From Paraburkholderia aromaticivorans (GTDB lineage Bacteria > Pseudomonadota > Gammaproteobacteria > Burkholderiales > Burkholderiaceae), in NCBI RefSeq assembly GCF_012689525.1, contig NZ_CP051515.1, forward strand, positions 2,666,001 through 2,730,000: a stretch of 64,000 nucleotides of DNA, read 5' to 3'. Positions 8,041 through 15,643 of this stretch are shown in pieces. Position numbers and translations under genes: made by a program. Under the pieces are notes generated by a model that saw only the letters and a program-made list of their open reading frames with translations, was not told where the DNA came from and did not search any database. Position 1 is the first letter of the stretch. Each line of letters starts with the position of its first letter.

Positions 8041-8538
8041 ATGAGTGCCACTTCCGCCTCGCCTTCCTCCGCTCCGCCGCCGGCTGTCCGGCGCGCCTGG
8101 ATGGCCGTTCTGGCCCGCACGCCGCGCGCCGATCTCGAAGCCGCGCTCGAACGCGCGCTGCAGGACATCCCTACTCCAAAGTATGACTGGCTGCGGCCGC
8201 CCGAGATCGGCCTCGCGATGGTGCGCGGGCGCGTCGGCGGCAGCGGCGATCCGTTCAATCTCGGCGAAGCCACGGTAACGCGCGCCACCTTGCGTCTGCG
8301 CGCGCCGGGCGACGCGGCCGCGGCTGTCGGCGTGGCGTGCCATCTTGGCCGCGACCGCCGGCGCGCCGAACTGGCTGCGCTGGCAGACGCGCTCCTGCAA
8401 ATGCCGGAGCATCACGCCGTCTTGCACAAGCAACTGATCGAGCCGTTTGCCGCGCAACTGGCCGCGAAACGCGCCGGGCGGCAACAGGACGCCGCGGCCA
8501 CGCGCGTCGAATTCTTCACGATGGTCCGGGGCGACTGA
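8041..8538 (+). CDS. phnG: C-P lyase core subunit PhnG (RPnTP synthase complex)
   Basis: A 165-residue PhnG, part of the PhnGHI(J) core complex. With PhnI it transfers the methylphosphonate moiety onto ATP to make ribose 1-methylphosphonate 5-triphosphate. The family pattern is visible as RRAWMAVLARTPRADLEAAL (near residue 18) and KYDWLRPPEIGLAMVRGRVGGSGDPFNLGEATVTRATLRL. The YDWLRPPE-like region is the strongly conserved core. The start is ATG at 8041 with AGGA upstream. Its TGA overlaps the phnH ATG by one base (TGATG), implying coupled translation. Confidence 0.93.
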   Translation: MSATSASPSSAPPPAVRRAWMAVLARTPRADLEAALERALQDIPTPKYDWLRPPEIGLAMVRGRVGGSGDPFNLGEATVTRATLRLRAPGDAAAAVGVACHLGRDRRRAELAALADALLQMPEHHAVLHKQLIEPFAAQLAAKRAGRQQDAAATRVEFFTMVRGD

Positions 8539-9173
8539 TGGAAAACTCACAGATTGCATTGTCCACCGCGTTGTCCACCGCGTTGTCCACCTTAGCGCCG
8601 GGTTTTGCGGACCCCGTGCACGATACGCAGGCCGTGTTTCGCACTTTGCTCGACGCGCTGTCGCGGCCAGGCACGGTCGGCGTGGTCGAGAACGCGCTGC
8701 CCGAAGTGCGGGCCACGCGCGCCGAGTTCGCCGCCTTCGCCGCGCTGCTCGCACTCTGCGATTACGCGACGCCCGTGTGGCTCGCGCAAGCCGATACGGC
8801 CTTGGGCTCGGCATTGCGCTTTCATACCGGCGCGCCGCTCGTCGACGAACCGGGACAAGCCGCGTTTGCCTATATCCACGACGCCGGCACGTTGCCGCCG
8901 CTGGAAAGCTTCGCGCTCGGCGCGGCGGAATCGCCCGAGCAATCGGTCACGCTGCTGATCCGCGTCGAGGCGCTGACGGGTGGCGCTCCGATCGTGCTGA
9001 GCGGCCCCGGCATCCAGCACACGGCCACGATTGCGCCGGTCGGCCTGCCCGCGCATTTCTGGCGCGAACGTGCCGTCCTTGCGCCGCTCTTTCCTTGCGG
9101 TGTCGATTGTTATCTCGTCTGCGGCGCGCGCCTGATCGGCCTGCCACGCACAACTCATGCGAAGGTGAACTGA
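8538..9173 (+). CDS. phnH: C-P lyase core subunit PhnH
   Basis: A 211-residue PLP-transferase-like scaffold subunit without PLP activity, required for the C-P lyase core complex. Conserved features are PGFADPVHDTQAVFRTLLDALSRPG and a C-terminal FPCGVDCYLVCGARLIGLPRTT. The start codon overlaps the phnG stop, and its own TGA overlaps the phnI ATG at 9173. The N-terminus carries three in-frame ALST repeats encoded by a 12-bp tandem repeat, which is not a normal part of the family. The reading frame is intact. Confidence 0.92.
   Translation: MENSQIALSTALSTALSTLAPGFADPVHDTQAVFRTLLDALSRPGTVGVVENALPEVRATRAEFAAFAALLALCDYATPVWLAQADTALGSALRFHTGAPLVDEPGQAAFAYIHDAGTLPPLESFALGAAESPEQSVTLLIRVEALTGGAPIVLSGPGIQHTATIAPVGLPAHFWRERAVLAPLFPCGVDCYLVCGARLIGLPRTTHAKVN
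8559..8592 (+). repeat. 12-bp tandem repeat in the 5' end of phnH (three copies)
   Basis: The unit TTGTCCACCGCG occurs at 8559 and 8571, and its first 10 bases occur again at 8583. It encodes ALST-ALST-ALST in phnH. Copy-number changes would keep the frame. It is the only perfect short tandem repeat of this length I noticed inside a gene of the window. Confidence 0.85.
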
Positions 9174-10303
9174 TGTACGTTGCCGTCAAGGGTGGAGAAC
9201 GCGCGATCGAAGCGTCGTGGCGTCTGCTCGACAAGGCACGCCGCGGCGATACGCGGCTGGCCGAACTCAGCGTCGCGCAGATTCGCGAACAATTGCGCCT
9301 CGCGGTGGCGCGCGTGATGACCGAAGGCTCGGTCTACGATGAAGAACTCGCCGCGCTCGCCATCAAGCAGGCTGCCGGCGATCTGGTCGAGGCGATCTTC
9401 CTGCTGCGCGCGTATCGCACCACGCTGCCGCGCTTCGGCTACACGCGGCCGATCGATACCGAAGCGATGCAAACAGAGCGTCGCATTTCGGCAACCTTCA
9501 AGGACGTGCCCGGCGGGCAGTTGCTCGGCGCGACTTACGATTACACGCAACGTCTGCTGGATTTCGCGTTGCTCGCCGAAGGCGATGCGGCTGTTAGCGT
9601 AGCGTCGTCGCCGTCAAGTCAAGCCGCCGCAGTGGAAACAGAAGCGATGCCGCGCGTCGTCAGCCTGCTCGACAAGGAAGGGTTGATCGAACAGGAACGC
9701 CCCACGCCGAATGCACCGGAACCCGGCGACCTGTCGCGCGAGCCGCTCGCCTTTCCCGCGAGTCGCGCTACACGCCTGCAAAATCTCGCGCGCGGCGACG
9801 AAGGCTTTCTGCTTGCGATGGGTTACGCGACGCAGCGGGGCTATGCGCATTCGCATCCGTTCGCGGGCGAGATCCGCTTCGGCACGATCGCTGTGGAAAT
9901 GGAACTCGACGAGTTGGGCGAGGCGGTCGAAATCGGCGACATCGACATTACCGAATGCCAGATGGTCAACCAGTTCGCCGGCAGCGGCGAGGTGCCGCCG
10001 ACGTTCACGCAAGGCTACGGTCTCGCGTTCGGCCACTCCGAGCGCAAGGCCATGGCGATGGCGCTCGTCGACCGCGCATTACGCGCCGAAGAACTCGGCG
10101 AAACGCTTGCCTCGCCGACTCAGGATATCGAATTCATGCTCTCGCATAGCGATAGCGTGGAAGCGTCCGGTTTCGTGCAGCATCTGAAGCTGCCGCATTA
10201 CGTCGACTTTCAATCGGAACTGGAACTCGTGCGGCGTTTGCGCGCGCAACACGCCATGCAGAGTCAGGATCAACCCAACGGTCAGCAGGAGCAGGCAGCA
10301 TGA
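9173..10303 (+). CDS. phnI: C-P lyase core subunit PhnI
   Basis: A 376-residue nucleosidase-type subunit. It displaces adenine from ATP to attach the phosphonate during formation of ribose 1-phosphonate 5-triphosphate. The start MYVAVKGGERAIEAS and segments such as LPRFGYTRPIDTEAM, RRISATFKDVPGGQLLGATYDYTQRLLDF and ITECQMVNQFAGSGEVPPTFTQGYGLAFGHSERKAMAMALVDRAL match the family throughout. The start overlaps the phnH stop by one base, and the end overlaps phnJ by four bases (ATGA). An Ala/Ser-rich stretch near residues 140-155 is a likely species-specific loop. Confidence 0.94.
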   Translation: MYVAVKGGERAIEASWRLLDKARRGDTRLAELSVAQIREQLRLAVARVMTEGSVYDEELAALAIKQAAGDLVEAIFLLRAYRTTLPRFGYTRPIDTEAMQTERRISATFKDVPGGQLLGATYDYTQRLLDFALLAEGDAAVSVASSPSSQAAAVETEAMPRVVSLLDKEGLIEQERPTPNAPEPGDLSREPLAFPASRATRLQNLARGDEGFLLAMGYATQRGYAHSHPFAGEIRFGTIAVEMELDELGEAVEIGDIDITECQMVNQFAGSGEVPPTFTQGYGLAFGHSERKAMAMALVDRALRAEELGETLASPTQDIEFMLSHSDSVEASGFVQHLKLPHYVDFQSELELVRRLRAQHAMQSQDQPNGQQEQAA

Positions 10304-11232
10304 ACGCGCCCGACACATCTCTCGCCACCGCGTCCACCGCGTCATACGACAGCGCCGCCGACGGCTACAACTTCGCGTACCTCGACGAACAGACCAAGCG
10401 CATGCTGCGCCGCGCCCTGCTCAAGGCGGTGGCCGTGCCGGGTTACCAGGTGCCGTTCGCCTCGCGTGAAATGCCGCTGCCGTTCGGCTGGGGCACCGGC
10501 GGCATTCAGGTCACCGCGGCGATCATCGGCAAACAGGACACGCTGAAGGTGATCGATCAGGGCTCCGACGAAACCACCAACGCGGTCAACATCCGCCGCT
10601 TCTTCGCGCGCACGACCGGCGTGGCGACCACGCGCCGCACGGTCGACGCGACGATCATCCAGACGCGTCACCGCATTCCCGAAGCGCCACTCACCGACAA
10701 GCAGATTCTCGTCTATCAAGTGCCGATGCCCGAGCCGCTCTATCGCCTCGAACCGCGTGTCGCCGAATGCAAGAAGCTGCATGCGCTCGCCGATTACGGT
10801 TTGATCAGCGTGAAGCTCTACGAGGACATCGTGCATCACGGCAGCATCGCGACCACCTACGACTATCCGGTGATCGTCAATCACCGCTACCTCGCTTCGC
10901 CCTCGCCGATTCCGAAGTTCGACAATCCGAAGATGCATATGAACCCCGCGCTGCAATTGTTCGGCGCCGGCCGCGAACGGCGCATTCACGCGATTCCGCC
11001 GTATACGCCGGTGCGCAGCCTCGACTTCGACGATCATCCGTTCGAGGTGCAGAAGTGGCAGCACGCCTGCGCGCTGTGCGGATCGACGGAAAGTTTTCTC
11101 GACGAAATGATCGTCGACGACGCCGGCAAACGCATGTTCGTCTGCTCCGATAGCGACTACTGCCACGAACGACGCGGCGACGCGGATCTCGATCTACCGG
11201 CGCGCAAAGCACGCGAAGGAGAGTCCGCATGA
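10300..11232 (+). CDS. phnJ: Carbon-phosphorus lyase PhnJ (radical SAM)
   Basis: The catalytic 310-residue subunit that cleaves the C-P bond of ribose 1-methylphosphonate 5-phosphate by radical SAM chemistry. It yields methane (from methylphosphonate) and 5-phosphoribosyl 1,2-cyclic phosphate. Four cysteines at about 257, 260, 282 and 288 give C-x2-C-x21-C-x5-C, the same spacing as the cluster and thiyl-radical residues in E. coli PhnJ. GWGTGGIQVTAAIIGKQDTLKVIDQGSDETTNAVNIRRF is the conserved N-terminal core. It overlaps phnI and phnK by four bases on each side. Confidence 0.96.
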   Translation: MNAPDTSLATASTASYDSAADGYNFAYLDEQTKRMLRRALLKAVAVPGYQVPFASREMPLPFGWGTGGIQVTAAIIGKQDTLKVIDQGSDETTNAVNIRRFFARTTGVATTRRTVDATIIQTRHRIPEAPLTDKQILVYQVPMPEPLYRLEPRVAECKKLHALADYGLISVKLYEDIVHHGSIATTYDYPVIVNHRYLASPSPIPKFDNPKMHMNPALQLFGAGRERRIHAIPPYTPVRSLDFDDHPFEVQKWQHACALCGSTESFLDEMIVDDAGKRMFVCSDSDYCHERRGDADLDLPARKAREGESA

Positions 11233-11999
11233 CGCCGCTCCTGAGCGCCCGCTCGCTCACCAAACAATACGGCGGCCGCAACGGCTGCAGGAACGTCAGC
11301 TTCGATCTGTATCCGGGCGAAGTGCTGTGCATTGTCGGTGAATCCGGCTCGGGCAAGACCACGCTGCTGAACACGCTCGCGCTCAAAAACGAAGCCGATA
11401 GCGGCTCGCTTCACTACACGGCCACGCACGGCGACAAGCTCGATCTGCTCGCGTTGTCCGAACCGCGCCGCCGTTTGCTGATGCGCACCGAGTGGGGCTT
11501 CGTCCAGCAAAATCCGCGCGACGGACTGCGCAGCGGCGTCTCGGCCGGCGCGAATATCGGCGAGCCGTTGATGGCCGTCGGCGCGCGTCACTACGGCGAT
11601 ATCCGCTACGCGGCCACGCAATGGATGGAGCGCGTGGAACTCGACGCTTCGCGCATCGACGAATTTCCGGCGGCGTTTTCAGGCGGCATGCAGCAGCGTT
11701 TGCAGATCGCGCGCAATCTCGTCACCGGTCCGCGGCTCGTCTTCATGGACGAACCCACCGCCGGCCTCGACGTGTCGGTGCAGGCGCGTCTGCTCGATCT
11801 GCTGCGCACGCTGACGTCCACGCTGCATCTGTCGGTGCTGATCGTCACGCACGATATCGGCGTCGCGCGTTTGCTCGCGCATCGGCTGATGGTCATGCAA
11901 GGCGGCGAAGTCGTCGAAGCGGGCCTGACGGATCAGGTGCTCGACGATCCGCAGCACCCGTACACGCAAACGCTGGTTTCCTCGGTTCTGCCGGTTTGA
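11229..11999 (+). CDS. phnK: C-P lyase ATP-binding protein PhnK
   Basis: A 256-residue ABC-type ATPase that docks on the C-P lyase core rather than on a membrane permease. Walker A is GESGSGKTTLLNTLA (about residues 37-50), the ABC signature is FSGGMQQRLQIARNL and Walker B is RLVFMDEPTAGLD. A C-terminal HPYTQTLVSSVLPV is shared with the oligopeptide-type ATPases from which PhnK descends. The ATG overlaps the phnJ stop, so translation is coupled. It is followed after 8 bp by phnL. Confidence 0.93.
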   Translation: MTPLLSARSLTKQYGGRNGCRNVSFDLYPGEVLCIVGESGSGKTTLLNTLALKNEADSGSLHYTATHGDKLDLLALSEPRRRLLMRTEWGFVQQNPRDGLRSGVSAGANIGEPLMAVGARHYGDIRYAATQWMERVELDASRIDEFPAAFSGGMQQRLQIARNLVTGPRLVFMDEPTAGLDVSVQARLLDLLRTLTSTLHLSVLIVTHDIGVARLLAHRLMVMQGGEVVEAGLTDQVLDDPQHPYTQTLVSSVLPV

Positions 12000-12007
12000 G
12001 GCTCACA

Positions 12008-12772
12008 ATGCGATCCATTGAAACAAGCAGTGAAGCGCGCGCCGGCGAGCGCGCATTCATCGACAACGCGGCGCTGATGCTGCGCGCGGTCGGCATCGGC
12101 AAGACCTTTACTTTGCATGGCCAGGGTGGCGTGCGGATCGAAGCGCTGGCGGGCGTCTCGCTCGAAGTCGAGCGCGGCGAGTGCGTGGTGCTGGTCGGGC
12201 CGTCGGGCGCGGGCAAGAGCACGCTGCTGCGTTGCCTGTACGGCAATTATCTGGCGAGCAGCGGCTCGATTGCGATTCGCGATGCAGCGAACGACGGCCA
12301 GCCGGTGTCAATTACCGGTGCCGAGCCGCACGATGTGTTGCGCCTGCGCCGCGGCGTGGTCGGTTATGTGAGCCAGTTCTTGCGCGTGATTCCGCGCGTG
12401 CCGACACTCACGCTCGTCGCCGAACCGCTGCTTTCACGCGGCGTGCCGGAAGACGAAGCGCGCTCGCGCGCCGCCGCGCTGCTGGCCCGATTGAACGTGC
12501 CGGAGCGGCTCTGGTCGCTCGCGCCCGCTACGTTCTCGGGCGGCGAACAGCAGCGCGTGAATATCGCGCGCGGCTTGATCGCCGAGCATCCGCTGCTGTT
12601 GCTCGACGAACCGACGGCCTCGCTCGACGCGGAAAACCGCGACGTGGTCGCCGATCTGATCGTCGAGGCGCGCGAGCGCGGCGCGGCGATCGTCGGCATC
12701 TTTCACGACGAAGATACGCGCAACAAGGTCGCCACGCGCCGCCTGAAACTGCAGCCGCCGCTGCGTCACTGA
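12008..12772 (+). CDS. phnL: C-P lyase ATP-binding protein PhnL
   Basis: A 254-residue second ABC ATPase of the C-P lyase system. Walker A is GPSGAGKSTLLRCLYGNY, the signature is FSGGEQQRVNIARGL, Walker B is LLLLDEPTASLD, and VGYVSQFLRVIPRVPTL is the Q-loop region typical of PhnL. It acts with PhnK at the core complex. The preferred start is ATG at 12008, eight bases after phnK; the frame is open further upstream only inside phnK. The C-terminus ends near FHDEDTRNKVATR, as expected. Confidence 0.92.
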   Translation: MRSIETSSEARAGERAFIDNAALMLRAVGIGKTFTLHGQGGVRIEALAGVSLEVERGECVVLVGPSGAGKSTLLRCLYGNYLASSGSIAIRDAANDGQPVSITGAEPHDVLRLRRGVVGYVSQFLRVIPRVPTLTLVAEPLLSRGVPEDEARSRAAALLARLNVPERLWSLAPATFSGGEQQRVNIARGLIAEHPLLLLDEPTASLDAENRDVVADLIVEARERGAAIVGIFHDEDTRNKVATRRLKLQPPLRH

Positions 12773-12866
12773 CATTCACGAAACGGCACTACACTGACGC
12801 ATGCGGCGTCGATGCAAAAACACCCACACAGCCACACTCAAGTCTGACTGACTACGGAGCAAGTCG

Positions 12867-14000
12867 ATGTTGATCAGGAACGCTCGCATCGTGACGCGAG
12901 ACGAAGTATTCACCGGCGTGCTACGCGTCGAAGACGGCGTGATTCGCGACGTCGAGCGCGGCACGACGAGCGCGCGCGAAGCCGAAGATTGGGACGGCGA
13001 CTATTTGTTGCCCGGCCTGATCGAACTGCACACGGACAATCTGGAGAAGCATCTCGCGCCGCGTCCCGGCGTGCAATGGAATACCGATGCCGCCTTCGTG
13101 ATCCACGACGCGCAAGTGGCCGCGGCCGGCATCACCACCGTGTTCGATGCGCTCGCCATCGGCTCACGCACGAACGTGGGACTGCGGGGCCGCGATCTGC
13201 AGACGCAATGCGCCGCATCGCTCACACGGTTTTCCGAGCGCAAGCTGCTGCGCGCCGAACACTTCCTGCATCTGCGCTGCGAAATCGCCACCGCCGACGT
13301 CGTGGAAGTGTTCGACTCGCTGTGCGCGCATCCGCTGCTGCGGCTCGCCTCGGTAATGGATCACACGCCGGGTCAGCGTCAGTGGCACGACCGCGAGCAA
13401 TGGCGCCGCTTCCAGGAACGCAACGGCAAGCTGAGCGACGAACACGTCGAGACCGCGCTGGCGGAACTGTCGGTCGAGCAGGCGCGTTACGCCGATGCGC
13501 ACCGCCGCGAGATCGTCGCGCGCTGCAATCGCCTCGGCATTCCGGTAGCGAGCCACGACGACACGCTGATCGAGCACGTCGAACAGGCCAAGCAGGAAGG
13601 CATCGTGCTCGCCGAATTCCCGACCACCCGCATCGCCGCCGAGGCGGCGCGCGAGCACGGCATTTCGACCATCATGGGCGCGCCGAACATCGTGCGCGGC
13701 GGCTCGCATTCGGGCAACGTGTCGGCGCTCGAACTGGCGAAAGCCGACTTGCTCGATATCCTGTCGTCGGATTACGTGCCGTCGAGCCTGATGACCGCTG
13801 TGTTCGAACTGGTCGACAAAGCCGGCTGGACCTTGCCGCGCGCGATGGCAACGGTCTCCGCCGAACCGGCGCGCACCGCCGGTTTGCACGATCGCGGCGC
13901 GATCGAAGCGGGTTTGCGCGCGGACTTCGTGCGCGTGACGATGCTCGACAAGTTGCCGGTGCCGCGCGCGACGTATCGCGGCGGGGCACGGATCGTTTGA
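12867..14000 (+). CDS. phnM: Alpha-D-ribose 1-methylphosphonate 5-triphosphate diphosphatase PhnM
   Basis: A 377-residue amidohydrolase-superfamily enzyme that removes pyrophosphate from ribose 1-methylphosphonate 5-triphosphate before PhnJ acts. Visible features are the N-terminal beta segment MLIRNARIVTRDEVF, the metal-site HTDNLEKH after LLPGLIEL, DHTPGQRQ, VASHDDTLIEH and the GAPNIVRGGSHSGNVSALELA substrate loop. A GGAG ribosome site lies 7 bp before the ATG. A 94-bp gap separates it from phnL, and a weak terminator follows, so it closes the phnGHIJKLM operon. Confidence 0.94.
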   Translation: MLIRNARIVTRDEVFTGVLRVEDGVIRDVERGTTSAREAEDWDGDYLLPGLIELHTDNLEKHLAPRPGVQWNTDAAFVIHDAQVAAAGITTVFDALAIGSRTNVGLRGRDLQTQCAASLTRFSERKLLRAEHFLHLRCEIATADVVEVFDSLCAHPLLRLASVMDHTPGQRQWHDREQWRRFQERNGKLSDEHVETALAELSVEQARYADAHRREIVARCNRLGIPVASHDDTLIEHVEQAKQEGIVLAEFPTTRIAAEAAREHGISTIMGAPNIVRGGSHSGNVSALELAKADLLDILSSDYVPSSLMTAVFELVDKAGWTLPRAMATVSAEPARTAGLHDRGAIEAGLRADFVRVTMLDKLPVPRATYRGGARIV

Positions 14001-14007
14001 AGTTTGC

Positions 14008-14033
14008 AAAAAGCCCTTGTTTCAGGGGTCTTT
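14008..14033 (+). terminator. Weak terminator after phnM
   Basis: An AAAAGCCCTTG-TTT-CAGGGGTCTTT hairpin (mostly paired, two wobble pairs and one mismatch) lies 8 bp after the phnM stop and is followed by a short T run. Confidence 0.45.
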
Positions 14034-14085
14034 CGCTGTTCACCCGGCGTGTGCCGGGCGTGTGCCGCACGCCCCGCAAACGGCT

Positions 14086-14532
14086 TCAGGGCGTGGACGG
14101 CAACTGCCCCCACGCCACCAGCACCTTCTGAATTCCACGCGCATAGGCATCGCGCTGTTTCGGCGTTTCCGAGTGGTAAGCGCCGATCGCGCGCCACGTA
14201 TTGCCGTGCTTGACCATCTTCTGTTTCAGCAGCCAGGCCGCCACGTACACGTTCACGCACGGATCGATCAGCGCGCGATGCGGCACGCCTTCGCGCGCGA
14301 GGTCGTCGAAGTGAATCGAGTTGATCTGCAACTGGCCGACGTCGATCGAACCGTTGACGTTTTGCCGTATCGCGCTCACGTCACCCTTCGATTCGTACCA
14401 CGCCAGCGCTCGCAGCACCCACGGGTTGACGCCTTGATAAGCCGCGGCTTCGTTGAAGCAGTCGTCGGCCGCTTGCGCGACGCCGCACACCGACAGGCAG
14501 GCGAGCGCAGTCAGGAGGATCTTCAAGGACAT
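14086..14532 (-). CDS. Secreted lytic transglycosylase, SLT domain (IagB/VirB1/PilT type)
   Basis: A 148-residue exported muramidase. A signal peptide (residues 1-21, ending VCGVAQA) precedes an SLT domain with the catalytic Glu in ALAWYESKGD and the supporting SIDVGQLQINS and GAYHSE motifs. The small single-domain form is typical of transglycosylases that open peptidoglycan for secretion systems and pili. It is the third gene of a leftward group with two small exported proteins, separated by 56 bp from the Pro-rich gene. No pilus or secretion genes are in the window, so the partner machine is unknown. Confidence 0.88.
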   Translation of the reverse strand: MSLKILLTALACLSVCGVAQAADDCFNEAAAYQGVNPWVLRALAWYESKGDVSAIRQNVNGSIDVGQLQINSIHFDDLAREGVPHRALIDPCVNVYVAAWLLKQKMVKHGNTWRAIGAYHSETPKQRDAYARGIQKVLVAWGQLPSTP

Positions 14533-14588
14533 GCTGCATCCTTCCGCTTGTTAGCGATAAAGAGGCGAGCGCCGTGGCGCCGGCCGGA

Positions 14589-14930
14589 TTACTTCGCCAA
14601 CGCCAGTTCGATCTGGCGTTGCACGGAGTCGAGATAGGCATGCGAGGCGTCGGACACGACGATGCGCACGACCGGCGTCGGCGGACTTCTGCGCTCTTGC
14701 GTCTGCGCCGCCACGTGTTGCTTCTTGCGATGCGTAGCCGGCTTGAGCGGCAAGTCGTCGTCGCCCGCGGCTGGCGGCGGGAGCATCGCGAGCGACGGCA
14801 ACGGCGGATAAACCTTGTCCGCCGCCGGGGGAAACGCGCCGGCGGATTGCAGGTCGGCGCCCGGCTGGCCGGCGAAGGCCGGCCCGCTCAGGAGCATGGC
14901 CAGCGCCAGCAAAATGATTCGAACCGTCAC
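14589..14930 (-). CDS. Exported Pro/Ala-rich protein of unknown function
   Basis: A 113-residue protein not recognised as a known family. A signal peptide (MTVRIILLALAMLLSGPAFA) is followed by a proline-rich, probably disordered middle containing a basic THRKKQH patch. The C-terminal block RIVVSDASHAYLDSVQRQIELALAK looks helical. The GTG at 14930 is chosen because AAGGAGG sits 6 bp upstream inside the end of the preceding lipoprotein gene; a GTG at 14945 is the alternative. It lies between a lipoprotein and a lytic transglycosylase, suggesting a shared envelope role. Confidence 0.75.
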   Translation of the reverse strand: MTVRIILLALAMLLSGPAFAGQPGADLQSAGAFPPAADKVYPPLPSLAMLPPPAAGDDDLPLKPATHRKKQHVAAQTQERRSPPTPVVRIVVSDASHAYLDSVQRQIELALAK

Positions 14931-14941
14931 GGTGCCCTCCT

Positions 14942-15307
14942 TCACTGAACCGTCCTGATGGACACGCTATACGGCTGACCCAATCCGGCGGTGCGGTTCT
15001 CGAAGTTCACGCGCGCCGTGCGCTGTGCGGGCACGCCCTTCCAAACAGCCTGGTTCAGGTACGCAAAGTCCTGCCCCAACGCGGTCACGAGCACGACCGT
15101 GGACTGCGGCTGCGCGGCGGCCAGCGCGCCCGCCTTGGCGAGCACGGCGGCGAGTTGCGGATCGCGCGCACCGAGCGCATCGGGCGGAATGTCGAAGCTG
15201 ATCACCTCGTTCGGCGCCTTGTCCGGATGGGCCGCAGTCGGCGGAGGCATCTGCGCGCATCCGGCGAACGCGAAAACGGCAGCCAATAACCCTACCTGTC
15301 GCTTCAC
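14942..15307 (-). CDS. Small lipoprotein of unknown function
   Basis: A 121-residue protein with a lipoprotein signal (KRQVGLLAAVFAFAGC, lipobox FAGC at residue 16). The mature domain (about 35-120) contains VVLVTALGQDFAYLNQAVWKGVP and a C-terminal beta segment. The start is GTG at 15307 with GGGAG 6 bp upstream; there is no better ATG. Its end overlaps the region supplying the ribosome site of the next gene, so the three genes 15307 to 14086 read as one operon. I do not recognise the family; a pilus or secretion lipoprotein is possible. Confidence 0.75.
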   Translation of the reverse strand: MKRQVGLLAAVFAFAGCAQMPPPTAAHPDKAPNEVISFDIPPDALGARDPQLAAVLAKAGALAAAQPQSTVVLVTALGQDFAYLNQAVWKGVPAQRTARVNFENRTAGLGQPYSVSIRTVQ

Positions 15308-15643
15308 GGAAGTCTCCCGTCAAATTCGTTGCTATATCGGAGTTTTCGGCAGGCTCGCGGCAAAGTTGATATGGCGGAAACGCTTCGTTGAAAATCAAAA
15401 AGAGTTGCCTCAAGATCGGCGCAAACGATTGCTTCGACGCTCGGCGAAGCGGAGATCGAGGCAAAGTTGCCTCGCGGTTTTGGCGGGAAGAGAGAAGCAG
15501 GCGGTGAAGATAGAAAGTAGTTAGAAAGGATGCGGAAAGCTGAGAGCAAAGTCCCTTGCCCTCAGCGAGCGATGCAGACGGCCACAGCGATGCCCGTCAG
15601 AATCGCCGCCAATTCAGGCCAGCAGCCTGCGCGCTCAGTCAGA
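15308..15643. other. Non-coding region upstream of the lipoprotein operon
   Basis: The 336 bp between the diguanylate cyclase stop and the lipoprotein start hold no supported gene. The region is richer in A/G than its surroundings and contains the dyad at 15458-15473 and a second TTGCCTC at 15405. It probably holds the promoter of the 15307-14086 operon. Confidence 0.5.
15458..15473. promoter_or_regulatory. Dyad GAGGCAA-AG-TTGCCTC
   Basis: A perfect 7-bp inverted repeat around an AG spacer, 151 bp before the lipoprotein start. An extra TTGCCTC half site lies 62 bp away at 15405-15411. The arrangement suggests an operator with a distal half site. Confidence 0.4.

Noticed and set aside
8559-8592. 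CRISPR-like repeat
   Set aside because: Contiguous 12-bp units inside phnH with no spacers; it is a coding tandem repeat.
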